From Legionella sp. (GTDB lineage: Bacteria; Pseudomonadota; Gammaproteobacteria; Legionellales; Legionellaceae), in the NCBI GenBank assembly GCA_002786205.1, contig PEQM01000037.1:1-64000 (forward strand): DNA of 64,000 nucleotides, read 5' to 3'. The translations under genes and the position numbers were made by a program. A model generated the notes under the pieces. The model was not told the origin of the DNA and did no database searches. It was given only the letters and a program-made list of their open reading frames with translations. Below, piece after piece: positions 1-8,189 of the stretch (the first letter of the stretch is position 1; every line of letters starts with the position of its first letter).

Positions 1-444
1 ATCTGCCGAATAGGCAGCTTAGAAAGCTGGTAGACGCTCAGGTAAGACTGAAAGAGGTTATCTGCCGAATAGGCAGCTTAGAAAACCAGATAAAGTTTCT
101 GCGTCTCTGATGAGTTGTTATCTGCCGAATAGGCAGCTTAGAAATTAAGTATTGAATTAATGGAAGTTGTGCAAAAGTTATCTGCCGAATAGGCAGCTTA
201 GAAATGCAAGTGCTTTAGGTATGCTTTTTCCACGTAGTTATCTGCCGAATAGGCAGCTTAGAAACGTTCCAAGTAACAACGGTGCCTTGCGTCTTAGTTA
301 TCTGCCGAATAGGTAGCTTAGAAATTTCACACTCTTTTGGAGTTAGCTTTCTATAGGTTATCTGCCGAATAGGCAGCTTAGAAATTAATCAGTAAGACTA
401 GGACTGGATTAGAGGCGTTATCTGCCGAATAGGCAGCTTAGAAA
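1..444 (+). CRISPR. Type I-F CRISPR array, trailer end (8 repeats, 7 spacers)
   Basis: Eight 28-bp repeats begin GTTATCTGCCGAATAGGCAG and end CTTAGAAA; the first is cut by the window edge and keeps 25 bases. Period is 60 bp, with 32-bp spacers; the first visible spacer (26-56) is 31 bp. Repeats start at about 57, 117, 177, 237, 297, 357 and 417. The core CTGCC-GAATA-GGCAG forms the short hairpin that Cas6f (Csy4) recognises in I-F systems, and the repeat closely matches the I-F consensus. Repeat 6 (297-324) has C to T in the right stem arm (AGGTAG), which keeps a G-U pair. In I-F orientation the leader lies 5' of the repeats, so leader and cas1, cas2-3 and csy genes should lie left of the window and 444 is the old-spacer end. 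All spacers are different. Confidence 0.96.
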
Positions 445-454
445 AAGCCAATGG

Positions 455-498
455 CACTTCTTCTAATGGTCAAAAATTATGCCCCATTAAAAGAAGTG
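455..498. terminator. Hairpin just after the CRISPR array
   Basis: A 15-bp inverted repeat (455-469 CACTTCTTCTAATGG and 484-498, one mismatch) encloses a 14-nt loop, 10 bases after the last CRISPR repeat and 7 bases before the stop of the convergent gene at 505. No U-tract follows on either strand, so it is not a textbook intrinsic terminator. Its position suggests it ends or protects both the pre-crRNA and the opposing mRNA. Confidence 0.55.
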
Positions 499-504
499 AT
501 GCGG

Positions 505-1638
505 TTAGTCACGCACTAATTTTTGAGGAATTAAATCTTCGTCGAGGGTATTATTGACATGTTCTTTCAGATTAAAGAAGGTATTCGCCGTACTGCGTCT
601 TTGCTGGGCTTTATCATCGAAAAAGTTATTCTTTCCATCTATACCTTCAACCATAACTCCGATTGCACCTGCTATCATAAGGACAGCAGCACTAAGTACG
701 ACGACAGATAAAGGAATAACAGGGCAGGTTAAAATACCAAGAGTTAACAAGCTGGCTCCTAGCAAATATAAGCTCATACCAGCTATCATTTGAGTAGGTA
801 TTTTAGAACCATACAAAGTAGAGGCAAGCTTAGTATAATCAGTTAATAGCTGTTGTCGCTTTTCATCATTTTGAGAATGTAACAATTGAAGCGTTAAAAC
901 AGTAGCTTCGTATTTTATTTCTCTATCCTCGTAACTGAGTAATTGCAGGGCATCGAAAACTGCTTTAACTTGCTGTTGAAGTACAGGGTTTTTAATTGCA
1001 GCAGCAGCGGTTTTTAAATATTCGTTCATGTCCTCATGAAAGTTATTACCAGTCTTTATGCGCTTGATTGCATTAATAACATCTGTATTTATCTTGTCAT
1101 CGCATTCATTACCTTGCATGTATTCACTAATAAGCTCAGAGGCACACTCTTCTTCATTGTCTAAAATGAAAACAGAATATTGAAATAATGGCCATTTTAA
1201 ATCAGAAAATAACTCATCCGCATCTAGCTCTAGTAGCTTTTTATCACTATGTCGAGCCACTTTTACTCGATTTCCGGTTACAAAACCATAGGTTTTTCTG
1301 GCATTTGAAAACAATAAGCTCATTCCTTCAACCTGTTCACCACAGGCTTCTTTTATTTGAGCTTTGAGCTTAACGCGCTCAGCGTGCTCTTCTGTAGTTG
1401 CATACGCTTCAATAAGGTTAAAAAGAGTGATTTTTTTACGTTCGGTTAAATTTTTTTGATAGACCAAATTGCAGAAAAAGTATGTTCCATTAGAAGTAAT
1501 ACCATGAAGTGAAAGATTAGGAAGTTCTTTGGGCGCGTTATCCCCTCTTTCTTTACGTTGAATTTTATCCAGAGTTGACTGAAATAAACTGCGGTTCCTA
1601 ACCATATCACGGACTGTCTTAGAAAAAATAAAGGCCAC
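505..1638 (-). CDS. Hypothetical membrane-associated protein, possible Dot/Icm effector
   Basis: This 377-residue protein is not recognised. The first ~280 residues are hydrophilic and predicted mostly helical, rich in Lys and Glu. Residues about 283-330 form two closely spaced hydrophobic segments joined by a short Pro-containing turn (CPVIPL), followed by a charged ~45-residue tail ending in LIPQKLVRD. There is no signal peptide. A large soluble N-terminal part with a C-terminal hydrophobic hairpin and a polar tail is a layout seen in many Legionella effectors that act on host membranes, but no catalytic motif is visible, so an effector role is inference only. The gene runs towards the CRISPR array and is isolated from other genes on its strand. 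Confidence 0.75.
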   Translation of the reverse strand: MAFIFSKTVRDMVRNRSLFQSTLDKIQRKERGDNAPKELPNLSLHGITSNGTYFFCNLVYQKNLTERKKITLFNLIEAYATTEEHAERVKLKAQIKEACGEQVEGMSLLFSNARKTYGFVTGNRVKVARHSDKKLLELDADELFSDLKWPLFQYSVFILDNEEECASELISEYMQGNECDDKINTDVINAIKRIKTGNNFHEDMNEYLKTAAAAIKNPVLQQQVKAVFDALQLLSYEDREIKYEATVLTLQLLHSQNDEKRQQLLTDYTKLASTLYGSKIPTQMIAGMSLYLLGASLLTLGILTCPVIPLSVVVLSAAVLMIAGAIGVMVEGIDGKNNFFDDKAQQRRSTANTFFNLKEHVNNTLDEDLIPQKLVRD

Positions 1639-1651
1639 TTCTGCTCCAATA

Positions 1652-1798
1652 TGATTAAATTAAAGCCATTTTAGCACAATAAATCAAATCGTTCAAGTAG
1701 GTGCAACAGGATCCTTGGCAAGAGAATTAGATGAAGACGCGCTTGCCCTGGCGCGTCATAATGAGATGATTTTTCGATTGAATTATGTTATTACTTAG
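1652..1798 (+). pseudogene. Possible gene remnant without a start codon
   Basis: An open frame of about 45 codons lies between a stop near 1663 and a TAG at 1796-1798, and includes the protein-like stretch GATGSLARELDEDALALARH. It contains no plausible start with a ribosome-binding site. It may be the tail of a decayed gene; no family was recognised. It could equally be a chance open frame. Confidence 0.2.
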
Positions 1799-1824
1799 AA
1801 AATAATCAATTAAATCATAACATA

Positions 1825-2934
1825 ATGCTTCAAAAACACCTGACTGTCTTTTTAAAAACCAAGTTAACTCAGTGCGGAATGGGATGGCTTGCTTTGTTGT
1901 TATCCGGCTGCACCTCTATTGGCCCCTTTAGTTTAACTCATGACCGGTACAATTATAATATTGCCACCAATTACAGTATCAACCAGCAACTTCTTTTAAA
2001 TATGGTACGGTTACGCTACGATGAGAATCCTTTGGTTTTAGACGTAACCAGTATTTCAGGCAGTGTTTCCGTGCAAAAGAGTGCGAGTTTTGCCGGGTCG
2101 TTGATTTTTCCTTTCCCTTACATTGGTAGCTCCATCAGTCCCAATGGCAGTTGGTCTTACTCAGACAACCCCATTATATCCTATGCTCCTTTAAGTGATA
2201 GTACCTATACACAGTCCTATCTTGTTCCTATGAGCTTGTATGATATCTCGTTGCTCTTGTCTTCTGGTTGGAGTATACCCAGAGTATTTCGCGCAAGCTG
2301 TCAACAAATAGGGAATGTTTATAATGCGCCCAGTGCAGCACGGGCTACCTCGTCTCATGTACCCGAATATCAAGACTTTATTAATATGACTTATGTTTTG
2401 AGACGGATGCAATTAGCTGAAGCCATTCGCGTATATTATGACAAAAACCCGTCTGCTGAAGAATTGATTTTACTTATTGATCCTAAATACAAGTTAAGCG
2501 CTAAAGACAAAAAAATCCTGGATAAAGCAGGCGTTGAAATTTATCAACATAAAATAATTTTTTCCAAAGACCCCGCACCCCATCGCGTGTTGATAGTAAC
2601 TCGTTCCGTTAATGGTATCTTGCACTATTTATCGAAAGGATTGACAGAACCGCCTCAAGATCTAAAAAATCAGGTATTAACCGCTACGGTATATAAAGAT
2701 GGCTCCCTGTTCGACTGGCAAAAGGTAGTCAGAGGCATGATGAAAATATATTACTCCGATAAAAAACCACCTGCTAATGCTTATGTTTCTATCCCATTTC
2801 GTGGTCGCTGGTATTATATAGCCGACTCTGATAGTGATTCCAAGCAAACATTGATGATGGTACTTAACATCCATGGCTTAATCAACACAACTCCTTCTAC
2901 AGCTGACATGCCCAGTTTGGCTCGAGTAGTATAA
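1825..2934 (+). CDS. Putative outer-membrane lipoprotein of unknown function
   Basis: A 369-residue protein. The N-terminus has two Lys/His-containing stretches, then the hydrophobic segment GMGWLALLLSGC with a lipobox (LLSGC, Cys29), so it should be exported and lipidated. Thr-Ser follows the Cys, which favours the outer membrane by the +2 rule. The mature part begins with a Tyr/Asn-rich region (about residues 38-60: NYNIATNYSINQQLLLNMVRLRY) and ends in a compact C-terminal domain; no enzyme motif is visible. Proteins of this general type occur as uncharacterised lipoproteins in environmental Proteobacteria. It stands alone, between a divergent hypothetical gene and convergent truD. Confidence 0.8.
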   Translation: MLQKHLTVFLKTKLTQCGMGWLALLLSGCTSIGPFSLTHDRYNYNIATNYSINQQLLLNMVRLRYDENPLVLDVTSISGSVSVQKSASFAGSLIFPFPYIGSSISPNGSWSYSDNPIISYAPLSDSTYTQSYLVPMSLYDISLLLSSGWSIPRVFRASCQQIGNVYNAPSAARATSSHVPEYQDFINMTYVLRRMQLAEAIRVYYDKNPSAEELILLIDPKYKLSAKDKKILDKAGVEIYQHKIIFSKDPAPHRVLIVTRSVNGILHYLSKGLTEPPQDLKNQVLTATVYKDGSLFDWQKVVRGMMKIYYSDKKPPANAYVSIPFRGRWYYIADSDSDSKQTLMMVLNIHGLINTTPSTADMPSLARVV

Positions 2935-2980
2935 GATGCTGTGATTTACAGGATGCTATTCTTGACTGTTTCAGTACCGC

Positions 2981-3004
2981 AAAGAGCGAAGCAATTTGCT
3001 CTTT
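2981..3004. terminator. Hairpin between the lipoprotein gene and truD
   Basis: The inverted repeat AAAGAGC (2981-2987) / GCTCTTT (2998-3004) has a 10-nt loop. It lies about 50 bases past the lipoprotein stop and before the convergent truD stop, so it could serve both transcripts. No clear U-tract follows. Confidence 0.45.
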
Positions 3005-3063
3005 ACGGCAGCTGTTGGGGGGAACTTGCTCTCTCTTTAAAGATAGAAAAAAAACCTCCGCTT

Positions 3064-4080
3064 TTAACCGAGTTGCACCATCTCTCGCAAAACAGCGGTG
3101 GCATAGGTGCCGGCAGGTAATGTGAAGCGTAATTGCAATCCATCGGTATTGGGCTTTGCATGCAACTGTTCTGGGTATAAAATATTAGCACGCCAGGCTT
3201 CCTCTAAACCTTGCTGCTCTAAAGCTTGAACCCAGGCTGAATAAGAAGAAAAAACCTCATCGACAACGGCTTTCGCATCACCATAGGCTTTATTTTTTGT
3301 TTTTCCAGGCAAAGGACTGGCTGGAGAGACGTCTTTATCTTTAATTCGCTGCACTAATTCCGTATCCATTCCGTCCGTAGTAAAAATACTATGTGAACCA
3401 GCAAGCTGCATCACATCGCCAGCCAGAGGAAGATTCCATGTTAAATCCTGAACCCTGTGCGACAAAACAAGATTATAAAGCCAGGAGCGCGCTGCAGAGT
3501 AATATAGTCCCTTTAAATATCGGTCTTTTACTTTCTTTCCTTGTAATAGTAGCTCTTCTGCTCTTATCAGATTGGCACCATTCCGGCCAAAACGTTGTTC
3601 ACCAAAATAATTAGGCACGCCCATAAGCTCTATCTTGCCAATACGTTCCAAAACATCGTCTATTTCAGTAAGCGCACGCAATTGAATAATAAATTGATTG
3701 CCTGAAAGACATCCTGTTTTTAATTTTTTACTGTGCCGAGAATGAGCAACAACACGCCATCCGGGTGCGGCTAAAGTCCCTACGTCTTTTATCTCTTCTC
3801 CTGGCACATGGATGCTAAACCACTGCGTGGTTATCGCCTGTTTGTCCTTTAAGCCCGCATAACTAATTAATTTGTAGGGCTTATTGATTAATCTTGCGAT
3901 AGAACGGGCGACCTCTTCTGTATTTAGCCCTCTTTTTTCAACTTGAATGACTACATGCTCGCCTTCACCACTAAAAGGCTCGGGCAATAACTCATGCACT
4001 TGAAAATCTTCCGCATGAACTTTAAATTGGGCTTGGGATTGTGGCCTGCCATAAGCATAAGACCAGTCAAATGAATACAT
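3064..4080 (-). CDS. truD: tRNA pseudouridine(13) synthase TruD
   Basis: TruD converts U13 of tRNA-Glu (and a few other tRNAs) to pseudouridine in the cytoplasm. The 338-residue product has the normal family length. The family motif [11 protein letters not shown] is at residues 76-86, with the catalytic aspartate at Asp79 (equivalent to Asp80 of E. coli). The second family block [12 protein letters not shown] follows near residue 160. The TruD insertion domain lies between about 160 and 305, and the C-terminal block [19 protein letters not shown] closes the protein. It is divergently arranged with nothing obviously linked; in many gammaproteobacteria truD sits with ispF/surE, which are absent here. 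Confidence 0.97.
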   Translation of the reverse strand: MYSFDWSYAYGRPQSQAQFKVHAEDFQVHELLPEPFSGEGEHVVIQVEKRGLNTEEVARSIARLINKPYKLISYAGLKDKQAITTQWFSIHVPGEEIKDVGTLAAPGWRVVAHSRHSKKLKTGCLSGNQFIIQLRALTEIDDVLERIGKIELMGVPNYFGEQRFGRNGANLIRAEELLLQGKKVKDRYLKGLYYSAARSWLYNLVLSHRVQDLTWNLPLAGDVMQLAGSHSIFTTDGMDTELVQRIKDKDVSPASPLPGKTKNKAYGDAKAVVDEVFSSYSAWVQALEQQGLEEAWRANILYPEQLHAKPNTDGLQLRFTLPAGTYATAVLREMVQLG

Positions 4081-4134
4081 ATCTTACTCTAAAGTGACCC
4101 GGAACACCTCCGGATGGATTAATTTTCTCTCAAA

Positions 4135-4575
4135 TTAATGAGGCTCATTCATTAATTGCTCAATGTATCGTCTACAGGTTAAGGGCTTGTCTAAATAGTT
4201 AATCACTTGCCTGGTCCCTCCTGTACCGGTAATCACTACCGCACCATAATGCAGCAAACTACCTAAAATGGATTGACGAATGTCTATTGATTCTATTTTA
4301 CTCAAAGGAATATCAACTGTTTGCCTTACTATAATTCCTGTTCGTAAAATCACTTGTTTCTTTTTGATGGTGACCGAAGAAAAATAATAAGTAAACCAAG
4401 TCATCACTATCCATAGCAATGCAAAAGCCTCAAATAACAATCCCATATGCCACAATTGAGGTACCCAATACTGCAAAGCCAAGGCCACAATAAAACCAAC
4501 CACCGGCCCAAAAAACACAATCCAATGCAAGCGCGTAAAATAAATTACGCCCAGCTCTTTTTCTTGATCTGCCAT
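4135..4575 (-). CDS. PH-domain membrane protein (YdbS-like, bPH2)
   Basis: A 146-residue protein with two adjacent membrane segments (about residues 17-35 and 42-65) followed by a bacterial pleckstrin-homology-like domain of the YdbS/bPH2 type. The conserved run ends SKIESIDIRQSILGSLLHYGAVVITGTGG in this family style: IPLSKIESIDIRQS then GAVVITGTGG. The function of such proteins is mostly unknown; some are linked to membrane stress or lipid environments. It is transcribed divergently from the DciA-like gene at 4658, with an 82-bp gap that should hold both promoters. Confidence 0.85.
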   Translation of the reverse strand: MADQEKELGVIYFTRLHWIVFFGPVVGFIVALALQYWVPQLWHMGLLFEAFALLWIVMTWFTYYFSSVTIKKKQVILRTGIIVRQTVDIPLSKIESIDIRQSILGSLLHYGAVVITGTGGTRQVINYLDKPLTCRRYIEQLMNEPH

Positions 4576-4657
4576 ACTTCACCTATAGGGTTTCTGCTTT
4601 TACAATAATTTGTTATTCTATACCTAAAGTCTCATTCTTGGCGATAGAAACCCGTAC

Positions 4658-5080
4658 ATGAAATCCATAAAATACTGCCTGAACGACCAACTGGCTAACT
4701 TGTGTCAGCGTGCGGTACAATTAGAAGAGTTGAATCAAAAAATAAATAAGTTACTGCCCGATGAACTGGCTTCTTATTGCTATGTCAGCAGCTTCAATAA
4801 AAGCTGTTTAACGTTAACTACTACCAATGCATCTTGGGCAGCACAGCTTCGTTATGCGATTCCTGAACTAAGAGACCGATTACGCCAACCTGACATGTAT
4901 CCTCAATTGTCTTCAATTAAAGTAACGATAGAAATCCCTAGGGCTCTTGCCCATCAAACGAAAAAAAAACACCCCAATAAACTGACGGCAGAAACGCGAG
5001 AAACCATTCTCAATGAAAGCCAACATTGCAGTTATGAACCATTACGCAAAGCACTTCTTCATTTGGCTCAAGAGGAATAG
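4658..5080 (+). CDS. DUF721/DciA-like protein
   Basis: A 140-residue protein that matches the DUF721 family by eye: LxxLCxxAxxLxxLNxxxxxxLP near the N-terminus, then the beta-rich block CLTLTTTNASWAAQLRYAIPEL followed by an R-L helix (RDRLRQ). DciA proteins recruit and load the replicative helicase DnaB in bacteria that lack DnaC. This copy is small and lacks a long N-terminal extension, so the replication role is inferred from the family. In related genomes this gene lies near lpxC or secA; here lpxC is 5 kb away on the other strand. The start ATG at 4658 is preceded by a weak ribosome-binding site. Confidence 0.8.
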   Translation: MKSIKYCLNDQLANLCQRAVQLEELNQKINKLLPDELASYCYVSSFNKSCLTLTTTNASWAAQLRYAIPELRDRLRQPDMYPQLSSIKVTIEIPRALAHQTKKKHPNKLTAETRETILNESQHCSYEPLRKALLHLAQEE

Positions 5081-5414
5081 CTGTCCTCCTGATCATTGCT
5101 CTTCTTGCATAAGGATGTATTTTCTTCAGAGCAAGGCACAATGAAGGTAAGGAAGGCATACCATTTAGACAAGAACGCTCATAAATCGGCATTGGTGCGC
5201 TCAAGAAAGCATTCTCAAAATCAATACGTTATAGCATGGTGATTCTTACACCGCTAAAATTAATCAAGCAGACAGCAAAGGAGAAATAATGATACTTTTT
5301 TTACAGAATAAGCAGTCATAACGACTCACCAGGTTAGGTCTCTGAGGTTATCTAAGAGCTTTGCCAGGTTTTAGCTTTAAAACCTGGCTTGCATGGCGCT
5401 TTGTTAAAGCTGGC
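5081..5414. other. 334-bp intergenic stretch between convergent genes
   Basis: No convincing gene is present. It holds a well-formed ribosome-binding site (GGAGAAATA) before a 10-codon open frame at 5289-5321 (MILFLQNKQS) and a strong hairpin at 5363-5388, listed separately. The rest shows no recognisable signal. Confidence 0.5.
5363..5388. terminator. Perfect 10-bp hairpin between dciA-like gene and pepO
   Basis: GCCAGGTTTT (5363-5372), loop AGCTTT, AAAACCTGGC (5379-5388). It lies 27 bp before the stop of the minus-strand peptidase and after the plus-strand DciA-like gene. The A/T-rich upper stem makes it fit both strands; a proper U-tract is missing. Confidence 0.6.
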
Positions 5415-7442
5415 CTACCAGATAACGCAACGAGGCTGATTTACCATAGGGCTGTTGTCTGGTACGGCAAATGCCTTTTGAAATTCAGGCATATTAGCCA
5501 AACTGCCATTTACTCGGTATTGAGCAGGTGGATGAGGATCAGTAGTGACCTGATGGCGAATTTGTTCAGGACGAATATTTGCCGCCCAAGTATGAGCAAC
5601 ACCTAAAAAGAACTGCTGATCAGGCGTGAATCCGTCTATGGTTTTTGCATGTGCATACGCAGCAGAATGATGAAACGCTTTGTAAGCCAAAGTAATTCCC
5701 CCCAAATCAGCAGCGGCTTCTCCCATTACTAATTGGCCTTGTACAGGCATTCCACCATCCACGGTGTATTTGGAAAATTGGTTGGCAATGCACTCTGTTG
5801 CCTGTTTGAATTTGGTTAAATCACTTGGAGACCACCAGTTTTTCAAGTTCCCTTCCCCATCAAATTGAGCTCCTTGATCATCAAAACCATGAGTCATTTC
5901 ATGCCCCATTACAAATCCTACTGCCCCATAGTTGACCGCAGCCGGTGCCTTGGGATCAAAAAATGGTGACTGTAAAATACCTGCTGGCATGTTTAAATTA
6001 TTCATAGAAGGATCGTAATAGGCATTTATCGTTTGTGGTGTCATCGCCCACTCACTTCTATCTATAGGCTTGCCTATTTTATTCAGATCTCGCTTCACTA
6101 AAAATTCATTCGCTCTTAATACGTTAAGCACATAAGGGCCTCTGTCAATTTTCAAGTGGCTGTAGTCCCACCATTTTTCAGGATAGCCAATACGCTCCTC
6201 CATTAAAGCCAATTTTTTTAAAGCAGCATCCTTGGTGGCTTTTGTCATCCAGGGTAATGTTTTGATGTCTTCTTTCAATACTATTCGGATGTTTTTTAAT
6301 ATGTCTTTAACTTCTTCTTTCGATTGAGGAGGAAAATAGGCCTCGACATACTGTTTGCCTATAGCAAAACCTAAAGCCGCGCTCTCAATACCCACTACCC
6401 GTTTCCAGCGTGGAAGCAATTTCTCCGTACCGGTTAGTGCCTGCGCCATTTTAAATTGCTCATTCACAAAAGGCGTGGACAGATAAGCGGCATAATTATG
6501 AATTAAATGCCATCGCAAATACATTTTCCATTCAGTAAGCGGTCTTTGTCCCAGCATGTCATTCATGGCCGTAAAAAATTGCGGCATGGCCAGATTAAAA
6601 TGCTCAACCTGTTGCAAATCAAATGCCGCTAAATAATTTGTCCAATTAAAAAAAGGCATCTTTTTGTCTAATTCTTTCACTGTCGTTAGGTGGTAAATGG
6701 CATGCGGATCTCGCTGCTCTACCTCTGACATTGATGCTTTAGCAAGCTGAGTTTCTATACTCATTACGATCTGCGCTTCTTTTTTTGCATCTTCGGCCTT
6801 GTCACCCAATAACTCAAACAAGGCTTGGATATGAGCCACATAGGCTTGCCTTATTTTTTCAAATTTCAAATCATCCTTTAGGTAATAATCTCGATTAGGA
6901 AGACCTAATCCTCCTTGTATCGCAGCAGCAATCATCAACTTACTGTCTTGAAAGTCTTGCATGCTGCCAAACTTAAACAATACATCTACTCCGATTCGAT
7001 GCAATTGAGCGATTTCTTTTTGCAAGTCCGCTGGTGTTTTTATTTTTTCTATCCGAGCCAACTCAGGCGATAAAGGCTTTATCCCGGCTTGATCGATGGC
7101 AGAGACATCCATGCCGCTATAATAAAAATCGCCAATTTTTTGCTCGATGCTACCAGGTTTTGCCTGCGTGTCTTTGGCGGCACTGATGAGCATGGAATGA
7201 ATGACATTTAATACTTTTTCATTCAAGAGATTAAAGCTACCCCATGAGGCGTATTCAGGAGGAATGGGATTGTTTTTTTGCCAATTGCCATTAGCATACT
7301 TATAGAAGTCAATAGAAGGGTCAATTTGTTTATCAATCCAATCAAGATGAAGCGGATCAACGACAGGTTCTACTAATGCTTGAGCTGCGATGGGGGCATT
7401 ACTGATCAAAGCCAATGCCAGCAATCCTAAGGGTAATTTCAT
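5415..7442 (-). CDS. M13 family zinc metallopeptidase (PepO/neprilysin type)
   Basis: A 675-residue secreted endopeptidase. A signal peptide spans residues 1-22 (hydrophobic core LLALALISNAPIAAQA). The N-terminal M13 domain includes the typical DPSIDFYKYANGNWQKNNPI start. The zinc site HEMTH is at about residue 516, preceded by GFVMGHE and followed by GFDDQGAQFDGEGNL. The third zinc ligand is in GEAAADLGGI, and the C-terminus ends CVIW, the usual M13 CxxW end. Family members cleave small peptides in the periplasm or outside the cell. SD sequence GGAG lies just before the ATG. The gene is monocistronic, with a hairpin after its stop. Confidence 0.96.
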   Translation of the reverse strand: MKLPLGLLALALISNAPIAAQALVEPVVDPLHLDWIDKQIDPSIDFYKYANGNWQKNNPIPPEYASWGSFNLLNEKVLNVIHSMLISAAKDTQAKPGSIEQKIGDFYYSGMDVSAIDQAGIKPLSPELARIEKIKTPADLQKEIAQLHRIGVDVLFKFGSMQDFQDSKLMIAAAIQGGLGLPNRDYYLKDDLKFEKIRQAYVAHIQALFELLGDKAEDAKKEAQIVMSIETQLAKASMSEVEQRDPHAIYHLTTVKELDKKMPFFNWTNYLAAFDLQQVEHFNLAMPQFFTAMNDMLGQRPLTEWKMYLRWHLIHNYAAYLSTPFVNEQFKMAQALTGTEKLLPRWKRVVGIESAALGFAIGKQYVEAYFPPQSKEEVKDILKNIRIVLKEDIKTLPWMTKATKDAALKKLALMEERIGYPEKWWDYSHLKIDRGPYVLNVLRANEFLVKRDLNKIGKPIDRSEWAMTPQTINAYYDPSMNNLNMPAGILQSPFFDPKAPAAVNYGAVGFVMGHEMTHGFDDQGAQFDGEGNLKNWWSPSDLTKFKQATECIANQFSKYTVDGGMPVQGQLVMGEAAADLGGITLAYKAFHHSAAYAHAKTIDGFTPDQQFFLGVAHTWAANIRPEQIRHQVTTDPHPPAQYRVNGSLANMPEFQKAFAVPDNSPMVNQPRCVIW

Positions 7443-7655
7443 AAAGTAACTCCATTACTTAACTGTTTGAAAGTTCAACTGTTATTATTTTAACACGGTC
7501 TGTTAAGCAATGTATATCTGATGACAGAAAGCACCAGCGAGAAGTCATGCTATTACAATGATATGGACTCATCCTTCCTTTTAAACAGCTACTAGATGAG
7601 CCAAAATGGTTTCATCAGAAACTAGTACAACGTTTCACTGAGTTTGTCCTGTTGG

Positions 7656-8185
7656 TTAGAAGACAGAATACAGCCTTTTCAATTTAATTCTGGCATCTTC
7701 GGTTGTAAACTGCCATCGATAGTCGCTTTCTCAGCATCTCTATTTTTATTCCATTCCGCTATTTCGTGAATGAACGTACTTTTATCCGCCATTCGCCTGT
7801 TGAGGCATTGTCTGCTCAGATAACTAAGCTCAATCTTTGCCATATTCAACCAACTCCCATGCTTTGGTGTGTAATGAATCACAAGCTTATCCAGTATCCT
7901 TTGGGCCTCAGCGGGTTCAAATACCTCATACAGGGAAGAGCCTGTATGAGTGTTTAAATTATCCATTACCAATACAACTTTATCGACAGATGGATAGTGT
8001 GTATCAACCAACTCTTTAATAAAACAAGCCCAATCTGATTTTTTTCGTTGCTCTGTTACCTTTGTTGTACGTTTACCTTGCAATGGCTCACTGCTTAAGA
8101 AAACATTACAACACCATTCCTTTCGTATTCAGCATCATCGCGCACGCTTTCCCCAGGTCTGGCTGGAATGGGGGTTCTTGTTTCT
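7656..8185 (-). pseudogene. Remnant of IS630-family transposase (frameshifted, 5'-truncated)
   Basis: Most of the C-terminal DDE domain of an IS630-type transposase is readable but broken. From about 8185 one frame reads IKETRTPIPARPGESVRDDA and EYERNG. A one-base deletion near 8110-8113 moves the reading to CNVFLSSEPLQGKRTTKVTE, and on through VVLVMDNLNTHT (second catalytic Asp) and YTPKHGSWLNMAKIE (catalytic Glu). Another one-base deletion near 7713 (GAT-GG-CAG) moves the end to QFTTEDARIKLKRLYSVF with a stop at 7656-7658. The N-terminal half, including the first catalytic Asp, is missing, so it cannot be active. It abuts the stop codon of the gene at 8190. Confidence 0.88.
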
Positions 8186-8189
8186 TTTA

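Noticed and set aside
476-503. Possible ninth, degenerate CRISPR repeat after repeat 8
   Set aside because: Only ATTAT and two C bases match at the expected distance; the hairpin core is absent, and the area is better explained by the 455-498 inverted repeat.
7560-7687. Plus-strand open frame with protein-like sequence (LLDEPKWFHQKLVQRF)
   Set aside because: It overlaps the 3' end of the transposase relic on the other strand, has no start codon, and no family was recognised.
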